Assembly (NCBI GenBank): GCA_905183005.1
Contig: CAJJDO010000021.1
Coordinates: forward strand, 70,773 to 134,772
Length of the DNA: 64,000 nucleotides
Source: Paramecium pentaurelia
Taxonomy: Eukaryota > Ciliophora > Oligohymenophorea > Peniculida > Parameciidae
Direction of reading: 5' to 3'
Under the pieces are notes generated by a model. The model ran no database searches, had not been told where the DNA came from, and was given only the letters and a program-made list of their open reading frames with translations. Below, piece after piece: positions 50,628-63,577 of this stretch (position 1 is its first letter; the number at the start of each line of letters is the position of its first letter). Made by a program: the position numbers and the translations under genes.

Positions 50628-51086
50628 TAATTATTAAAAAGATTTGAATTTTTCATAAATTATACTCAAGCACTTATATATTAATATAATAAATTCAAGT
50701 GTCTTTTAGTTTAACTCTAAAATTTCTATAATGTTCATACTCCAATTTCCTCATTTGATATAAATATTCAAAATTTAGGAGATCACTAAAATGAATTAAT
50801 ATTTTGTTGAAAACTATAAATTAAAAATTGTAAATTTAATAAATATCTTAGTCAGTTTAGTTACATGTTTACTATATTATTATGAAAATGGATAAATTGT
50901 AGATAAGTTATGATAACTAATAAAAACAAATATAGATAAATATTATTTAAATTAATCTTGAAAAATGAGTAATTCTTATCTTTTCATAAACAAAGTGATT
51001 CAATTCATTTCAATTGTATTATTGGAAATAAATATTTAAATATTCAACACAATACAACATTATCATTTTTATATTTTAACATTAAT
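50628..51086. other. Intergenic region upstream of RPL5
   Basis: About 460 AT-rich bases between divergent genes; the RPL5 promoter is presumably here. A 39-codon plus-strand frame from 50791 (MNQYFVENYKLKIVN) is seen but not supported enough to call. Confidence 0.4.
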
Positions 51087-51668
51087 ATGTTCATAATCAC
51101 CGAATAATAACATCTACTGTTGTAAAAATTGGCATAAACCCGTAATGATGATAAATAAAGACTTACAAGTAATCAAAGCAGATCTTTAAGACCCTCACTT
51201 TTCCTAAATGATATAAATAGCATCGTCAATAATTCTTTGCCTACTATTTAATAATAAAAATAGGTCTAGCATGAAGACTTGTCTCATAAGCCTACAGAAA
51301 TCATGCAAATCTCAACAGAAAGAGAGTATGTTAAACTCCCTAAAATTGGAAGATTTTCTCATCTTCGAAAATCAACATAAACTGAAGTGAATGAATTTTA
51401 ATTCTTATCACATCAGAATTCTCCTATTAGAAACCATTAAGATATATAATAATAAGAAAATAAATATTTTTCTAAAACCCCAATAAAGAATATGGGAACT
51501 CTCGTTTTTCAAGGAAATTCCAGCACTAAGAAAAAGAGTGTTAAATTTAATCCATAAATTGAAACAATAAATGAAGCAGGGTTGATTGGCAAAGAATATA
51601 TTGAAAATACTTAGAGATAAAGTAGATTCAAAAGATAAATTTTTAAACTTCACACACAAGTAAACTGA
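51087..51668 (+). CDS. Hypothetical protein, 193 aa, intronless
   Basis: Single exon from the ATG at 51087 (MFIITEQQHLLLQKLAQTRN) to the TGA at 51666-51668. Polar, Q/S/K-rich, with SP/TP sites (KTPIKNMGTLVFQGNSS; KKKSVKFNPQIETINE). KSVKFNP resembles an RVxF-type PP1-docking motif (K-x-V-x-F), an idea worth testing because the convergent neighbour is a phosphatase regulator. No recognised domain. Its stop is 42 bp from the neighbour's stop. Confidence 0.72.
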
Positions 51669-51710
51669 CTATCTTAAATATCTATAAATAATTATTGTCA
51701 CAGAAAATTC

Positions 51711-54189
51711 TCAAAATTATTAAGCATCTTCTTCAGTATTTAACTCTTTTTAATCACTTTGTGATCCTTATTATTATTCTTCATTTATTAATTCTTCATC
51801 ACTCTGCTTTTATATTTATTCACCTTAACCTTATAATTATTCAAATTATTATAATTCTTGAGACTCATTATTATTTATAATAAAATCTGATTAAGAATCT
51901 TTAATACATTCAGTAGTTTAATCAGCTTATTAATTTGTTTCCTCATTTTCATTTAAAGATAATTAACCAATTTATTCAACTATATTAACATCTTATTCTT
52001 CATTTAATTATTATTTTTAAATATCTTCTTATCTTTTCATTATTTCTTATTTTTCTTCTTTCAATTATTTTAAGATTTTAGGTTCTTCTTTTACTTATCT
52101 TAAAGGAATCTCATCATCATCAATTTCTTCTAACTAAGTCTCCTAAATGGAAGAAGATTCTTTATTAGGATTTAGATTCTCTTATTATTATTATACTTCT
52201 GGCTCTTAAAGTTAGACTTCCTAAGTTGGTTGATATTTAACAAGAGATTTAATTGCCTTTTCATTTGATAGTAGATTAATTACATCAAGTAATTATTAAT
52301 TTTTTGATTATCTTCCTTATAAATTTTAAATTCAATAATTACCTTAATTTTTAATATGATTTTCTATAGCCATATATAACATATACTTTATGCTCTAAAC
52401 TTTGTCTTAAGCTAATTCTACTAAAGGGTTTAGAAGATATTTTTCAAAGATGTCATCCTCTAAATTCATTATTTTTATACACATTTAAATAAATCTATTT
52501 ATAAATTATGAAAATTTACGATTATCTTTAATAAAATACTGATGATTTTTAAAAGCCAATCATACTTTCTATTAAGCATATTTTATATTATTCAGACATT
52601 GATGAATTTTTTATTCCTTCAAAAAAAGAATAAATTTTAGAAGATGCTATTTTTCTAACTTATGCTACATTATCAGTGCATAATTTAAAAGCAATAGGAA
52701 TAATCATTTTAAATATAATATCTGCTGGAAAAATAAGAGCCATTTCATCTAATTAATTAGCTATTGATTCTCTAATTCTCCATTTTTTTTAATCTTTCTA
52801 AATAAAAAAAAAGATTTCTAAAAATGCCTCTTTCTTTTCATCTGAAAATATCTTCAAAAATTAAGATAAATTCTTAACACAACCCATTAATACATTATCA
52901 TTTGGTTCTTTTACAAATATAGTCTCTAAAATAGGAAATAAATCTATTTCAGCTCTCTCTGCTCCAATAATTTTAGCAATTTCATGAAGACTGGCTGCTA
53001 AAGTCTTACAAATTCTTTCATTTTTTTATTTCCATAAATGATTAAATAATTTATGCAATTATTACCATCTTGTAACTCCAACTGTCTATAAAACTGCAGG
53101 AAAACCATAAGCACATGCAAACATAACTTACTATTCAGGAAGTAATTCTCTTATATCTGAATCAGCCATTTTCAAATAATTTTCAATTAATTTTGGATCA
53201 ATTTTGTCTTTTTCAATTGCTGCAATAAATCTAGCTAAACATCTATAAGCTACACCTTTAACATATTTATTAGAATCGCTAAAAATGTAATTATCTCATT
53301 ACTTTTAGAATTATAATAACTGTGGTGTAAGATCAACAATTTTTTAATTTTATGATGACAATTCTACAATTTATAAAAAATGCTCAACACATGCTTGCTT
53401 TACTTTTGTGTTTGGTTCTTTACATCTTTTCATGTAAAATGGAAACAATTTTTTATTAAAAAAGTCTTTTCCTACCACTTTTGCAACCAAAGGTAATTAA
53501 TTTACTGCTTCTTTTCTTACATCTTATTTTGAATCTTCTCCAAGAGACATTACTTCAAAAGCTATAAAAGATTCACTTAATTATATCCCAAACATTGATG
53601 ATAGCTTACCCATTAATTATAAAGCTACTATTCTATTATCTTGATTAAGATCATCATGTGCCATCTTAATTATGATTGGTAATAATTAATTTCCTTTTTC
53701 ATCACCTTATAAATGAAGAGCAATCTTTGTTAATTATTAACCTGCAAGTTCTTTGATTTTCAAAATGCTATTCAATAAAAAATAGCTTAAAATTTGTATG
53801 ACAGGTTATTAAGCTTATTAAGATGCTTCATAAATTAAATTGAGTTAATCTATAAACATTATTTAAAATCTTTCATCTTCAGTTTTCTAAATTATATATT
53901 ACAACTATATTACATATTTTTCCATAATGGTAGGCAATTTATCAATAGATTTTTATCCTAAATTTCTAACACAATAGCTAATATGTTTAGTGTAATTCTC
54001 TTTGTCTATATTAGTCATTTTATGTATATTATATAATTTGTTAAGAAGCTAATCTTAATCATCATCTAAAACAAAAGAATGAATATCGCCTTGCTTCTGA
54101 TTTAAGAAAAATGCTTCTTCTTTCAATATTTAATTCATTATAGACCTGTCATCTGATTTCAGTTTAGGAGAAATTTTAATGTTATACAT
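51711..54189 (-). CDS. HEAT-repeat phosphatase regulatory subunit (PPP4R1/PP2A-A-like), 800 aa
   Basis: Scaffold of tandem HEAT repeats (KEAVNQLPLVAKVVGKDFFN; TKVKQACVEHFLQIVELSS; VRKIASSKIYSFFEGIK; LNPLVELAQDKVQSIKYM) followed by a ~230-residue Q/E-rich acidic coil. Best fit is the PP4 regulatory subunit PPP4R1; a diverged PP2A A-subunit is the alternative. Three introns (24, 25 and 27 nt) give exactly 801 codons. Without the 25-nt intron (near 52500) the HEAT part would stop at 52453, overlapping a second apparent gene starting at 52469; splicing joins them in frame. The REXO4 gene ends 36 bp upstream. Confidence 0.85.
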
Positions 54190-54225
54190 ATTTTTAAATT
54201 AATATTAAGCTTTTTAATGCTAACA

Positions 54226-55104
54226 TCATGAACTTTTCTTTTTTGATATTTATTTCTTTAAAATTTAAATTTGCTTTTTTTTATCATTTTCTACCAAAGG
54301 TTTCTCACTTTATTATCTTTTGTTTTCAACCTTTTTACTTTATATCTACTTTTATGATCTTTTTTGTAAATTTTTTGAATTCTTTTATGAATTTTTTGAA
54401 TTCTATTTTTTTTATTTATCCTTCTCCCAATCTAATTACTTATAATACAAATTGATTTCATTTCTAAATTTTCTGAATATAAATAAGGCAGCTCTTGCAT
54501 CAATTTCAGAACTATGTTATCCTTATTGAATATTTTGACCCAAATACTTCAAACACATCTTTTTTAAACCCTCATATTATTAATAATATTACTTGATCCT
54601 TCTTCTAATTTTAAAAAGTCCACTTTCATAAGATCTCTGGTTTAGTAATCCTCTAGATTAAATTCCATAGCATCAAAATCACTTTTCAAAGTATGTCCAA
54701 TTATGGTCTTATCTATAAAATAATTGCTTATATTTACCTTTGAATAAAAGTTAAAGCTTTTATTTTTCAAAGTCATTATAAACTGGTTTATCTTTAATTA
54801 TTTATGGAGTTATCCCAGAAATTCGTGTAATATAATTTATCACCTTAAATCTTGGTTTATAATATTGATCCAAAACAACATAACCATTATAATTAACAAC
54901 TGTAATCCTAGCAAGCATTTATACACTAGCTCCAATCTCATTTTCACATTCAACCATTTCACAATCAATAGCCAAAAAAGATCCTGTTTGATTCTAACTA
55001 CCAGGAACAGGGAATCTAACATCATATTTTTGCATTGCTTCTGTTATAGTTTAAACTTTTTATGATTCCTCGGTATTTTATTTAGGTTAAACCTTATTGA
55101 ACAT
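54226..55104 (-). CDS. DEDDh RNA exonuclease (REXO4/ISG20 family), 273 aa
   Basis: 3'-5' RNA exonuclease with motifs Exo I (AIDCEMVE), Exo II (GHTLKSDFDA) and Exo III (GQHSSEIDARAAL) in order, the last supplying His and the fourth acidic residue. After the domain comes a K/Q-rich basic tail typical of nucleolar REX4 proteins. Introns of 25 and 32 nt (the second starting GTGGAC and ending AAG) give 274 codons and restore motif III. Likely processes rRNA precursors. Confidence 0.9.
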
Positions 55105-55450
55105 AATTAAATTATGATAAAAATAATTTCTACAAATTATTTATTTAATAAAGAAACATGAGTATAAAATTTATATTAACTATTAAAGAATTATGTAAAA
55201 TTTAATTCAATTAAAATTACAATAATAAGATCTTTAAATTGAATATTTCCTTAATATTTTGTAATTCCTTTGTGTTCAAAAATAAACAAACATAATTATT
55301 CAATAATTCATTTTTAATTTTCTATTATTGAAAAATAGAAAAGAAGAAAATATTTGAAATATTCTAATTCAACTTTATTTTATTAATTTGAAATCAATTT
55401 TACTAATTAAAAAGAATGTTTAGAATATAATAAAACAAAAATAAATATTT
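55105..55450. other. Intergenic region
   Basis: About 345 AT-rich bases between two minus-strand genes; nothing coding or repetitive is recognised. Confidence 0.4.
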
Positions 55451-57155
55451 TCATCTCATTTGATGATATTATTCTATGCTAGCTAAAATTTATAGTCTTT
55501 CAGTTTCAATTAATTCATCTTCAATTCTTCTCTTAAACCTTGATAAAGATTTCTCAACTGAATATCCCATCAATTTATCTTTATTTTAGTTTTTTTAAGA
55601 ATGCCCATCATTTATTATTTATGAAATTTAGACTTCTTCATTTATAGATTTCTAAATAAATAAATATATAATTACATATTCTTTAAAAGAAACTTCTTCC
55701 ATATCCTTAGTTATCTTTTCTTTATCATCTTAGTCCTTTTAATTAAGTTCAATAACTCTCATAGCTATTTCTTAAGTTTATTTTCTTTTTTCAGGATTAT
55801 ACAACTCTCTTTCATCTCTTGTACAAAGATCTTAAGCTTTAAATTCTTTAGATATAACCTTTCTTCTTAATTCAAAATTTTTATCATCCTTCATATGTAA
55901 ATAAATTAATTTGCATCTATCTACATAATGAGTTTCTAGCCTTCCTTTGTGTTAAACATTGAATTTTATGTGAGTAAATACTTCTATATCTAAAGCCAAA
56001 TTTTTTATATATTAAAATAATATTGAGTCTGACAAAGTAATAATTTCCTTTTCTTATTAATTAATAGAATTTTAATCTTTCTGCCACATATCTTTTAATT
56101 CCTAAACTCCATAGAAAATGACACAAAAAAATTTCTCTCTAACTTCTTATCTTTTTTTTTCAAAGTTAGATATATTTTATTCCATTTATCTGTATTTCTC
56201 AACCCAAGCTTTCATCTTTTAAATACTAGCAGTTGATATATTTGAATATGGTTAAGATGGTTATTTTAATAATTCATTTGTATTGATTTTAGCTATTGGT
56301 GCTTCTTTATAAATTGAATTAATTTTAGAATTTTCATTACCTATATTACTTTATTATATAACATGAATTGTATTAGGCATATATTCATCTTTAGTTTTGA
56401 TTTTCTTTACCATTTTATCTAGATCTATTCTTCCTACATTCAATTCTATCTCTTCTTCTCCATCATCTTCAATTTATATATTATTTTTTTATTCATTCAT
56501 CTTATTTAGATATTATTTTTGATCAATTAGATTTGAATTTTTAGATTGTAGATTTTTTTTGATATGTTCAGGAATGACATTATTACTTATTTATTCCCTA
56601 CATGTATCACAATTAACTATTCCATAATCTAATTTCTTTATCAAACATTCTGCATGGAAAGCTTTTTCACATTAACTACAAAGTACAAGAACCTAATCAG
56701 GATTTACATATTGACCACAAAAACAGGATTTAAGTATAGGCATAAATTCTCTTTAAACATACATTTGTCTCATCACATATCCTTTTTTTTACTTCATTTA
56801 GACATATTCAGGTAGTTTAGTAATTTAAACTTTTTCTATAATATCAGACATTTTCCCTTTTTTCAATTATTCTGTCTTAAAAACTTCATATTATCCATGA
56901 TGTGGTTATTTACCTAATAAAAATTAATAAATTAGAATATCACAATTATATAGATTTTTATAATTTGAAGTTAAGTAATAGATTATAAATAATAATAAAT
57001 AAAATTAACCAACCTTTAGGTAAGTCTTCTGCCAATATATATTCAAAATATTCGAACCAATCTTCTTCTTAATTGAAATTCTCGATTTTACAAATTCCAA
57101 AACCTTTTCCTTTATGAAATTTGACAAAATCAGAAAAAGTATATCTCTTACTCAT
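55451..57155 (-). CDS. BAH-PHD-TFIIS-central-domain chromatin/transcription protein, 526 aa
   Basis: N-terminus: a partial BAH-like region (GFGICKIENFNQEEDWFEYF, then KQPHHGQYEVFKTEQL). PHD finger: CFCGQYVNPDQVLVLC, CEKAFHAECL and CDTC. C-terminal half: TFIIS-M-like helices (EVREKFFCVIFYGVQELKDM; HYVDRCKLIYLHMKDDKNFE). BAH and PHD read histone tails and TFIIS-M contacts RNA polymerase II, so a role in chromatin-linked transcription is inferred. It has a normal 24-nt intron plus a 100-nt intron (57013-56914, GTTGG...TTAG), four times longer than the rest here; removing both gives 527 codons. Confidence 0.85.
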
Positions 57156-57560
57156 TAATTTATTTATTTTTATTAATTGCTTCTGAATTTAATTGTATTT
57201 AGTCTTTAATATTTATTAATTGTAACACCATTTTAGTTACTTAATTTTAAGTTAAATTTAAGATTATATTTGTTGATTTAAATAATTTAGGAAACTAATC
57301 AATTAGTTCAATAATGTAATTAAACTATATTTTAATTAAATTGAAATAACTAATGTATTTTTAATTCCATATTTTTTTACTATGTTATTACAAAAGAGAA
57401 TATTAATAAATATTGATGTTAATTATATGATCCTGAATTTATTATTTTTATGTGGTTAAATATAATTAATAATGAAATATATTTTACACCAATTAAATAC
57501 TACAAGAGTTATTAAAATATATATTTTGCAATAATTTTATATAAAATATTAATCTTAAAA
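57156..57560. other. Divergent intergenic region
   Basis: About 405 AT-rich bases between divergent genes, presumably holding two promoters. No exon or repeat is recognised. Confidence 0.4.
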
Positions 57561-58488
57561 ATGAACATGTAAAGAAAAAGCCATTCTCCTGAATTAAGAA
57601 AAGAGTTAGCATTAAAATTATTAAGAAATGAAAAGCATCCTTTTGTTTCCAAATAATCTTAATCCCCAGAAATAAAGATGACTAGATCTACAGTCTCTTA
57701 AAAGCGTAAGCCCCAAGATCATCCTGTTAATTCACCTATTATTGAGGATCTGTTGAGGCAATGTAAACTATTAGAGGAATTAGTTAAGAAGTCAAAGAAG
57801 GTAAAAGTTCTTATGGATAAGTGTAGATTATTGATGAGAAAGAAACTAAAATTTAACTTTTACTTCAATTACTTAAACAAAGAGAAAATTGTTGTAAAGA
57901 GTTATAAATGTAATCACATAAACTAATGGAAGAGAGATAAATTTTAATTGAACATATCACTCAATTAGAAAACTAACTCAATCTATAAGAAGAAGAAGAA
58001 GCATGTATGATATATAATTTAATTTATTAGATTCTTAAGATGGATTTTAACAACATATGACTAATTTAAATGATTTGAGACATTTTCTAAATTAAATTCG
58101 TCATAGTAATGAAGACATCCCAGTTTTTGTTGATGTTGATAATCTGACTTATGAATAACTTCTTCAACTTGAAGATACAATTGGTTACGTAAATAGAGGT
58201 TTGAGTAAAGAATAAATAAAAACTATTCCAAAAATAAGCTTTGATTAATGCAAAACAGATGAATAATTGTAATAGACATTTATATTAATTTAAAGATGCT
58301 CTATATGTTAAATTGAATTTGAGAGTACTGACAAATGCAGAGCACTTCCTTGTTAACATATCTATCATTCAAAATGCATAAAACTATGGTTAGGAAAAGA
58401 AAAACATTGTCCAATATGTAAATAGGAACTGGAAATTAATATACCAATTTAATATCAAACAGAAGAATAAGTAATGGTAGAACAATGA
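57561..58488 (+). CDS. RING-H2 E3 ubiquitin ligase, 292 aa
   Basis: N-terminal basic/polar region (MNMQRKSHSPELRKELALKL), a coiled coil with ENQLNLQEEEE, then the family element YEQLLQLEDTIGYVNRGLSK, and a C-terminal RING-H2: CSICQIEFESTDKCRALPCQ, HIYHSKCIKLWLGKEKHCPI, CKQEL. All eight ligands appear. The YEQLL...GL element preceding the RING is typical of RNF38/44- and BIG BROTHER-type ligases. Introns of 23 nt (GTTGAG...TAG) and 26 nt give 293 codons. Confidence 0.92.
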
Positions 58489-58580
58489 ATTAATAAATTA
58501 TATATCTTATAATGGACAATTGAATATCTATATATAATTATAATATTGAGATATTTTAAAATCAAATAAAATAAATAATA

Positions 58581-61140
58581 TCAAAGGTATAATTATTTTT
58601 TTCTATTTTTCAGAAATTAAATATTTGTATCATAAGATGATAATGTTTGAGAGTTTAACATTCCATCTTATGATAATAAAAAATCATTTTGATTTTCTCT
58701 AGATTCAGGTGACAGAAAAGTAGTCATTGCCTTTTTATTAATTCGATGATTATTTTAGACTTACTGTTATTAATCTTTAACATTATTTTCATCATCTGAA
58801 CTTAATTGTTATGCTTATTTAATAATATCCATAGGTAAAAATGTATTTTTTTTATCAAATTTTCTAGTTTATATTTCACCAGTTATTCTGCTTGGACTCT
58901 TTTCATCCATGTTATCTATTATTCCTTTTTATAATAAGACAGTTTTTAAGTGTTTCATTCTTCTTTTTAGTTCATTTTATGTAGATTATTCAGCCTCTCT
59001 GATTGCCTTATCTAATATTCCTTTTTAGGTTTAGGCTTAAAACATTAAATTTAGTTTGAATTTTTCTAAACCAACTTTAATCTTATTTGATTCATTCATT
59101 TATTATTCAGCTTACTATTCTAAACCTTAATAAAAAGCCTTGGTTTTTGTAAATTATTCTTCATAATCTCTTTTTTTCCTTCTTGCATTTTCATGTAATT
59201 CTTCACCTATTTCTCTGAATTCTGAAAAAAATATTTTATAAAAGTTTTATTTTGATAAAGACAATAGCTCACATTAATTTTATGCAATAGCAGTATATTT
59301 TCTTTAAGTTTCTTTAATTAATTCTATTTCACCAAAATATTATCCAACATCTATTGTTACAAAAGGATGATAATCACATTCTTTTATACATAATGAAACA
59401 CTACCCTCACGAATAAAATAGATTTCACTTGCATAATCACCTTCATTATATATAACATCTCCTTCAGGAACCCTAAAGATTGTTAACAAAGGTCCAATAT
59501 AGGCTGTAAATCTTAATGGTTTATGTTTAAAAAGATCAATACCAAGAAATACATTTTTATACATGGCTTATGATAAATCAGTCCTTAAATTTTATGGTAA
59601 AAGATTTAGAAATTCAACTATTTCATTCTAATTATTTTTATATCCTTATTTTAACACTTTACAAATCTTAGCATATAAAGTATTATCAATTTTATGATGC
59701 TTAACAATTTCATTCAATGTATCAATTTTTTCTTTATATTTTACATTTTATGAATCTAATTAAGTCAATAAAGAACTAACTGAACCAATAGTAACAGAGA
59801 AGTATATTACTCCAATAATCATTATGAATATTGTAATCATCTATTCTGTGCTATTTGTTGCTGATATATCCCCATATCCTGTAGTTGCCATTGTTTAAAA
59901 AACCCAATACATACTCATTATATATCTTTCAAAATTAGACTCATTATCTACATATTGTTCAATCCAAGTCTAAGTATCAGATGAGATTGTTCCAATGAAA
60001 TACCAAAAGCAAGAAAATAAATGACTTACTAAGATTACTGATAATAATGATATTATCATAACTCTAATATTTTACTATGATAATTAAACAGAATTACGCT
60101 TATATTTGAAAATTGATTTAACATTTCTCCATACTTTTTCTTTTATATGCAAAACTTAAGAATTCTAGACATTTTTATAAGTTTTAACATCTTATAAGCT
60201 TTTGGAAGTTTTGCAAATTTTTGAAAACCAGATGTATTGTTATCATCAACTAAATACTCTAAAGGCATAATACAGATTATGTCCAGTATAAACCAACCAG
60301 TTAAATAATGTTTAATAATAGTCTTTCTATCTACTATTAAATCATCTTAATCATCAACATAAGCACTAAAAAGATTTATGATTATATCAGTTCCATACAA
60401 AATATCTATAGCTATATTGAATCCATATGAAACTGCTGAATATTCTGTATCATCATTCTTAAATGATATTTCATAAGGAACTACAAAGCATACACACAGT
60501 AATGCTATTATTATTAAAATGTCCCATATCATTTTGACTGGATCATCAGGAAATATCATATAAGTAAGATGAGCATATCTTTTATAAATTAACTCAATAC
60601 CGTCTATCAAATCTATATCTAGATTCATCATCGACTAAATTTTCTTCGGTTTCTTCAAAAAATGAATCTTCTTATATCGAATCATTTTAATTTGAACCAG
60701 AATTGTCTCGAATCTCCTCTGGATATACTCTATTTTTTCTTATCGATTATTAGAGACTTTGCAAACTTTAAACAATAACCTATAAATTACCTTTATAATC
60801 TACTAGGTCTAATCCCTTTATTTCTAGGTACAGATGCATGACTAATAAAAGTTCCTTATTTCAAAATGCTTCTCACTTAAGGTATTATTTCTTCTTAAAA
60901 ATCATGTGGAGTTTTGCTTGAACGTTTTGTACCACTATGTATTGCACGGTTGCCACTTTAATTTTTATTTTTCACTGTCTTTTAATCTGATGGACTAGAA
61001 CTTGATGGTCGTTATTCAATTTTTAGATTATCAGTTTACTCTTTGTCTGAATCTAAGCTAAGACTTTGTCTTTATTTCCAAGTCTACTGTTTTTCCTCAT
61101 CAATTTCTTAAATTTGTTATTTTTGTCCTAAGTTCTTCAT
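58581..61140 (-). CDS. Cyclic-nucleotide-gated-type K+ channel, 829 aa
   Basis: Complete channel. A ~170-residue phospho-site-rich N-terminus (MKNLGQKQQIQEIDEEKQQT) precedes S1 (IWDILIIIALLCVCFVV), S2-S3, S4 (KLPKAYKMLKLIKMSRILKF), S5, the pore with MATTGYGD, S6, a C-linker and a cNBD whose cassette FGEIELIKETQRKYTA keeps both the Glu and the Arg, so nucleotide binding is plausible, unlike the channel at 1-1912. The rest is a long coiled-coil and polar tail. Introns of 25, 22 and 23 nt give 830 codons. TGYGD predicts K+ selectivity. Confidence 0.95.
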
Positions 61141-61783
61141 TTTATTTATTAATATTCTACCATGATATGCAATGATTAATTACTTGACAACTAAGGGTTA
61201 ACATCTTAATTATAAAGAGTTTGACTCTATGTTTGTTAGCTAAAATGATCTTAATTCATTAATTTTATTAAATTATATGGTACAACTTAATTAATTTGAT
61301 TGGAACAAATACATCTTAATTCATTCATACTGCTTAGATAAATCCTTACATTTAAAAACATAGTTCAATTTTAAATTGGCATAAACTTCATTTTTTAAAT
61401 AATTTTCAAATTTTACTATTCATATTGACTAATAATTATTGATTATTATCAATAACTAATTTCAAATAAACAATCATTAAATAAATATTATTATTTATGT
61501 AAAGATTGTAAGAGTAGTAAAACAAATTTATAAAAAACATCTTTAAGTATTTTTTCATTAAATTATTTATAACAAATACATGTTATAAATTGTAATTTTA
61601 CTTATGATATTCTAATTTTAATATAGATTTTATTAATTCCAAGATATAATATGTTTTTTTGTATTAGAAATATCTCAATTAACAGATGTAATTATATATT
61701 AAGTGATACTTCATTAAATTTATTGAGGATTTTTATTCTTTGACTCTTTAATATGAAATCAAATTTATTGATAACAAAAATAA
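61141..61783. other. Large divergent intergenic region
   Basis: About 640 AT-rich bases, the longest gap here, between the K+ channel start and a plus-strand gene. Nothing coding or repetitive is recognised. Confidence 0.4.
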
Positions 61784-63560
61784 ATGAAATTTCTTATTGT
61801 AAATGGTTATCATGCTTCTCGGAACAACTTTAAGTTAATTGAATAATTCAAGTAATTAATATGGGATGTATAAAAATAATTAAGTTAGATAACATAATCA
61901 TTAAAAGAAGTTGCGGATGTTGAATTCGAGTTTGTTATTGTTGATAGGCATTCAGTATAAGAATATCTATTTGAACCTGAAACGTCTCTAGTTAGACCAG
62001 AACATGGATTGAAATTTGATGCTATTGACATGATTTTCATAGCTGCATCACCAAATGTTCGTCCATGGCATCATAGAATGAGAAGTGTAAATGAATGTCA
62101 TTACATAAGATAATTACACTTATTCGAATGTGTTTAAAAACAAAAAAACTATTATTTATGACATCTTTTGGTGCTTAAGCGCTTGCATATTTATGTGCCA
62201 CAAACATTTAAAATGTATAAAATAATAATTAATTGTATAGTATATAAATATAACAAATGGATATGGTGAAGGATGCAAGCTAGTAGATTTTCCAAAATTT
62301 ACAAATTAAGCATTAAAAAATGGATCTGATGATTTCTTTTTAGATTCAACTACTGGTGATCTATATTTTTATAGTAAATAAACTGATGAATGGATGCCTA
62401 AATCTAATGTAGGTATTCATCATCGTAGAGATGCTATGGAATATTAATCTATTGGAAAATTTGTAGTTAAATCACCAACTTATAAACCTAAATAATAGAT
62501 GCTTAGTAATTAAACTGAAATGACATGTATTATCAAAAAATAATTTTTAAATTTTTGGTTGTTCAAAGATGTTTAAATGGAATTCTCAATTAAATAATCT
62601 AATGCATGGGATATACATACGATAACATTCGTTAACCCAGAAAAAGTTTATATTTATTTATTAATTATTTAATAGAGATTTTCAGTTTTAGCTGAAAATA
62701 ATTTTAGAGGACCTTTAATTTTATAATGTGATAATATTTTAGCCTTGCTTTTTGAAATCGAAAATAAATCTAGAGATCAAATCAACATTATTTCAAATTT
62801 TATTGAAAATGGAATTAAAACTATAAGATATTCATCACATTATGTATAATTTATAAAATTATTTAGAATTAAATAAGTATTACCTTTGAAAAATATTTTA
62901 ACACTTAAAAAGGCATTAAAAATATAGAAATTATATTTGACAAAACTGTGAAAAAAACTAATAAATTAGATGATTCCATCAAACCTAAAAGTATAGAGTA
63001 TAGAAAACTTATTAATGCATAAATTTAAGAATAAGAAAGGGAAAAACTACATGCTATTTAAGCAGGTCTTTCTAATAAAGTTAATAAATAGCCAGAGTAT
63101 TTATATTTTCAATTAAATTAGAACTGTATCTCATAACAATATAATGTAAAAAAATTATAAAGTTAAACGAAGAAAATCCTTTTCTTTAAAATAATAGTAA
63201 CTTATGATGCTTTCTTAATAAGTTCAGAATCATGAATTTCTTCAATAAAATCCTAATCTAAATAATTTATTTAATGATTAATAATAAATCAAAAGTAGTA
63301 GACATGTTAAAATGAATACAGAACCAAAACCTTAACCTAGAATTAAATAAGATGATGATTTTGATAATGATTAGAAAGCCCAAAAAAATCAATTTAATTA
63401 AATTTAAGTTAGAAAAATATTACATCCATCTTTAGATGAATAATTCTTAGGATAGAAAAGAATTTGGATTCCAGGATTCTTGAATTATAAATTAATAGAT
63501 GTTTAATCTGGTCTTACTTCAACAAGAAAAGGTAGTCGGCCTTTAACTGATCGCTTATGA
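61784..63560 (+). CDS. Class-I-glutamine-amidotransferase-like protein lacking the nucleophile, 549 aa
   Basis: The N-terminal ~150 residues look like a GATase-1 fold: MKFLIVNGYH first strand, FDAIDMIFIAASPNVRPW, and the elbow KLLFMTSFGAQALAYLCATN, where the catalytic Cys of G-x-C-x-G-x-Q is Ser (codon at 62164-62166), so amidotransferase activity is not expected. The remainder (YGEGCKLVDFPKF; DDFFLDSTTGDLYFYSKQTD) and a basic C-terminus (FLGQKRIWIPGFLNYKLID) are unrecognised. Five introns (23, 26, 30, 23 and 25 nt) give 550 codons. Part of this gene (62670-62979) recurs after the N at 63690. Confidence 0.78.
62670..62979. repeat. First copy of 310-bp perfect direct repeat
   Basis: Identical by eye to 63691-64000, offset 1,021 bp. 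Here it spans an exon and intron of the pseudo-amidotransferase gene. Confidence 0.9.
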
Positions 63561-63577
63561 TTTCTTTATTTAATTAA

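Noticed and set aside
51711..52469. Separate acidic Q/E-rich gene starting at 52469 and overlapping the HEAT-repeat gene by 17 bp
   Set aside because: A 25-nt intron near 52500 joins it in frame to the HEAT protein, and the whole spliced length is an exact multiple of three (801 codons).
54540..54660. Frameshift in the REXO4-type exonuclease between motifs II and III
   Set aside because: A 32-nt intron starting GTGGAC and ending AAG restores the conserved Exo III motif and total codon count.
61141..61783. tRNA, rRNA or snRNA gene in the longest intergenic gap
   Set aside because: No cloverleaf-like stem pattern, G/C-richer island or conserved rRNA sequence was seen.
63097..63160. Additional 17-nt intron near the end of the amidotransferase-like gene
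   Set aside because: Re-reading the bases showed the frame is continuous after the 25-nt intron; no extra intron is needed.
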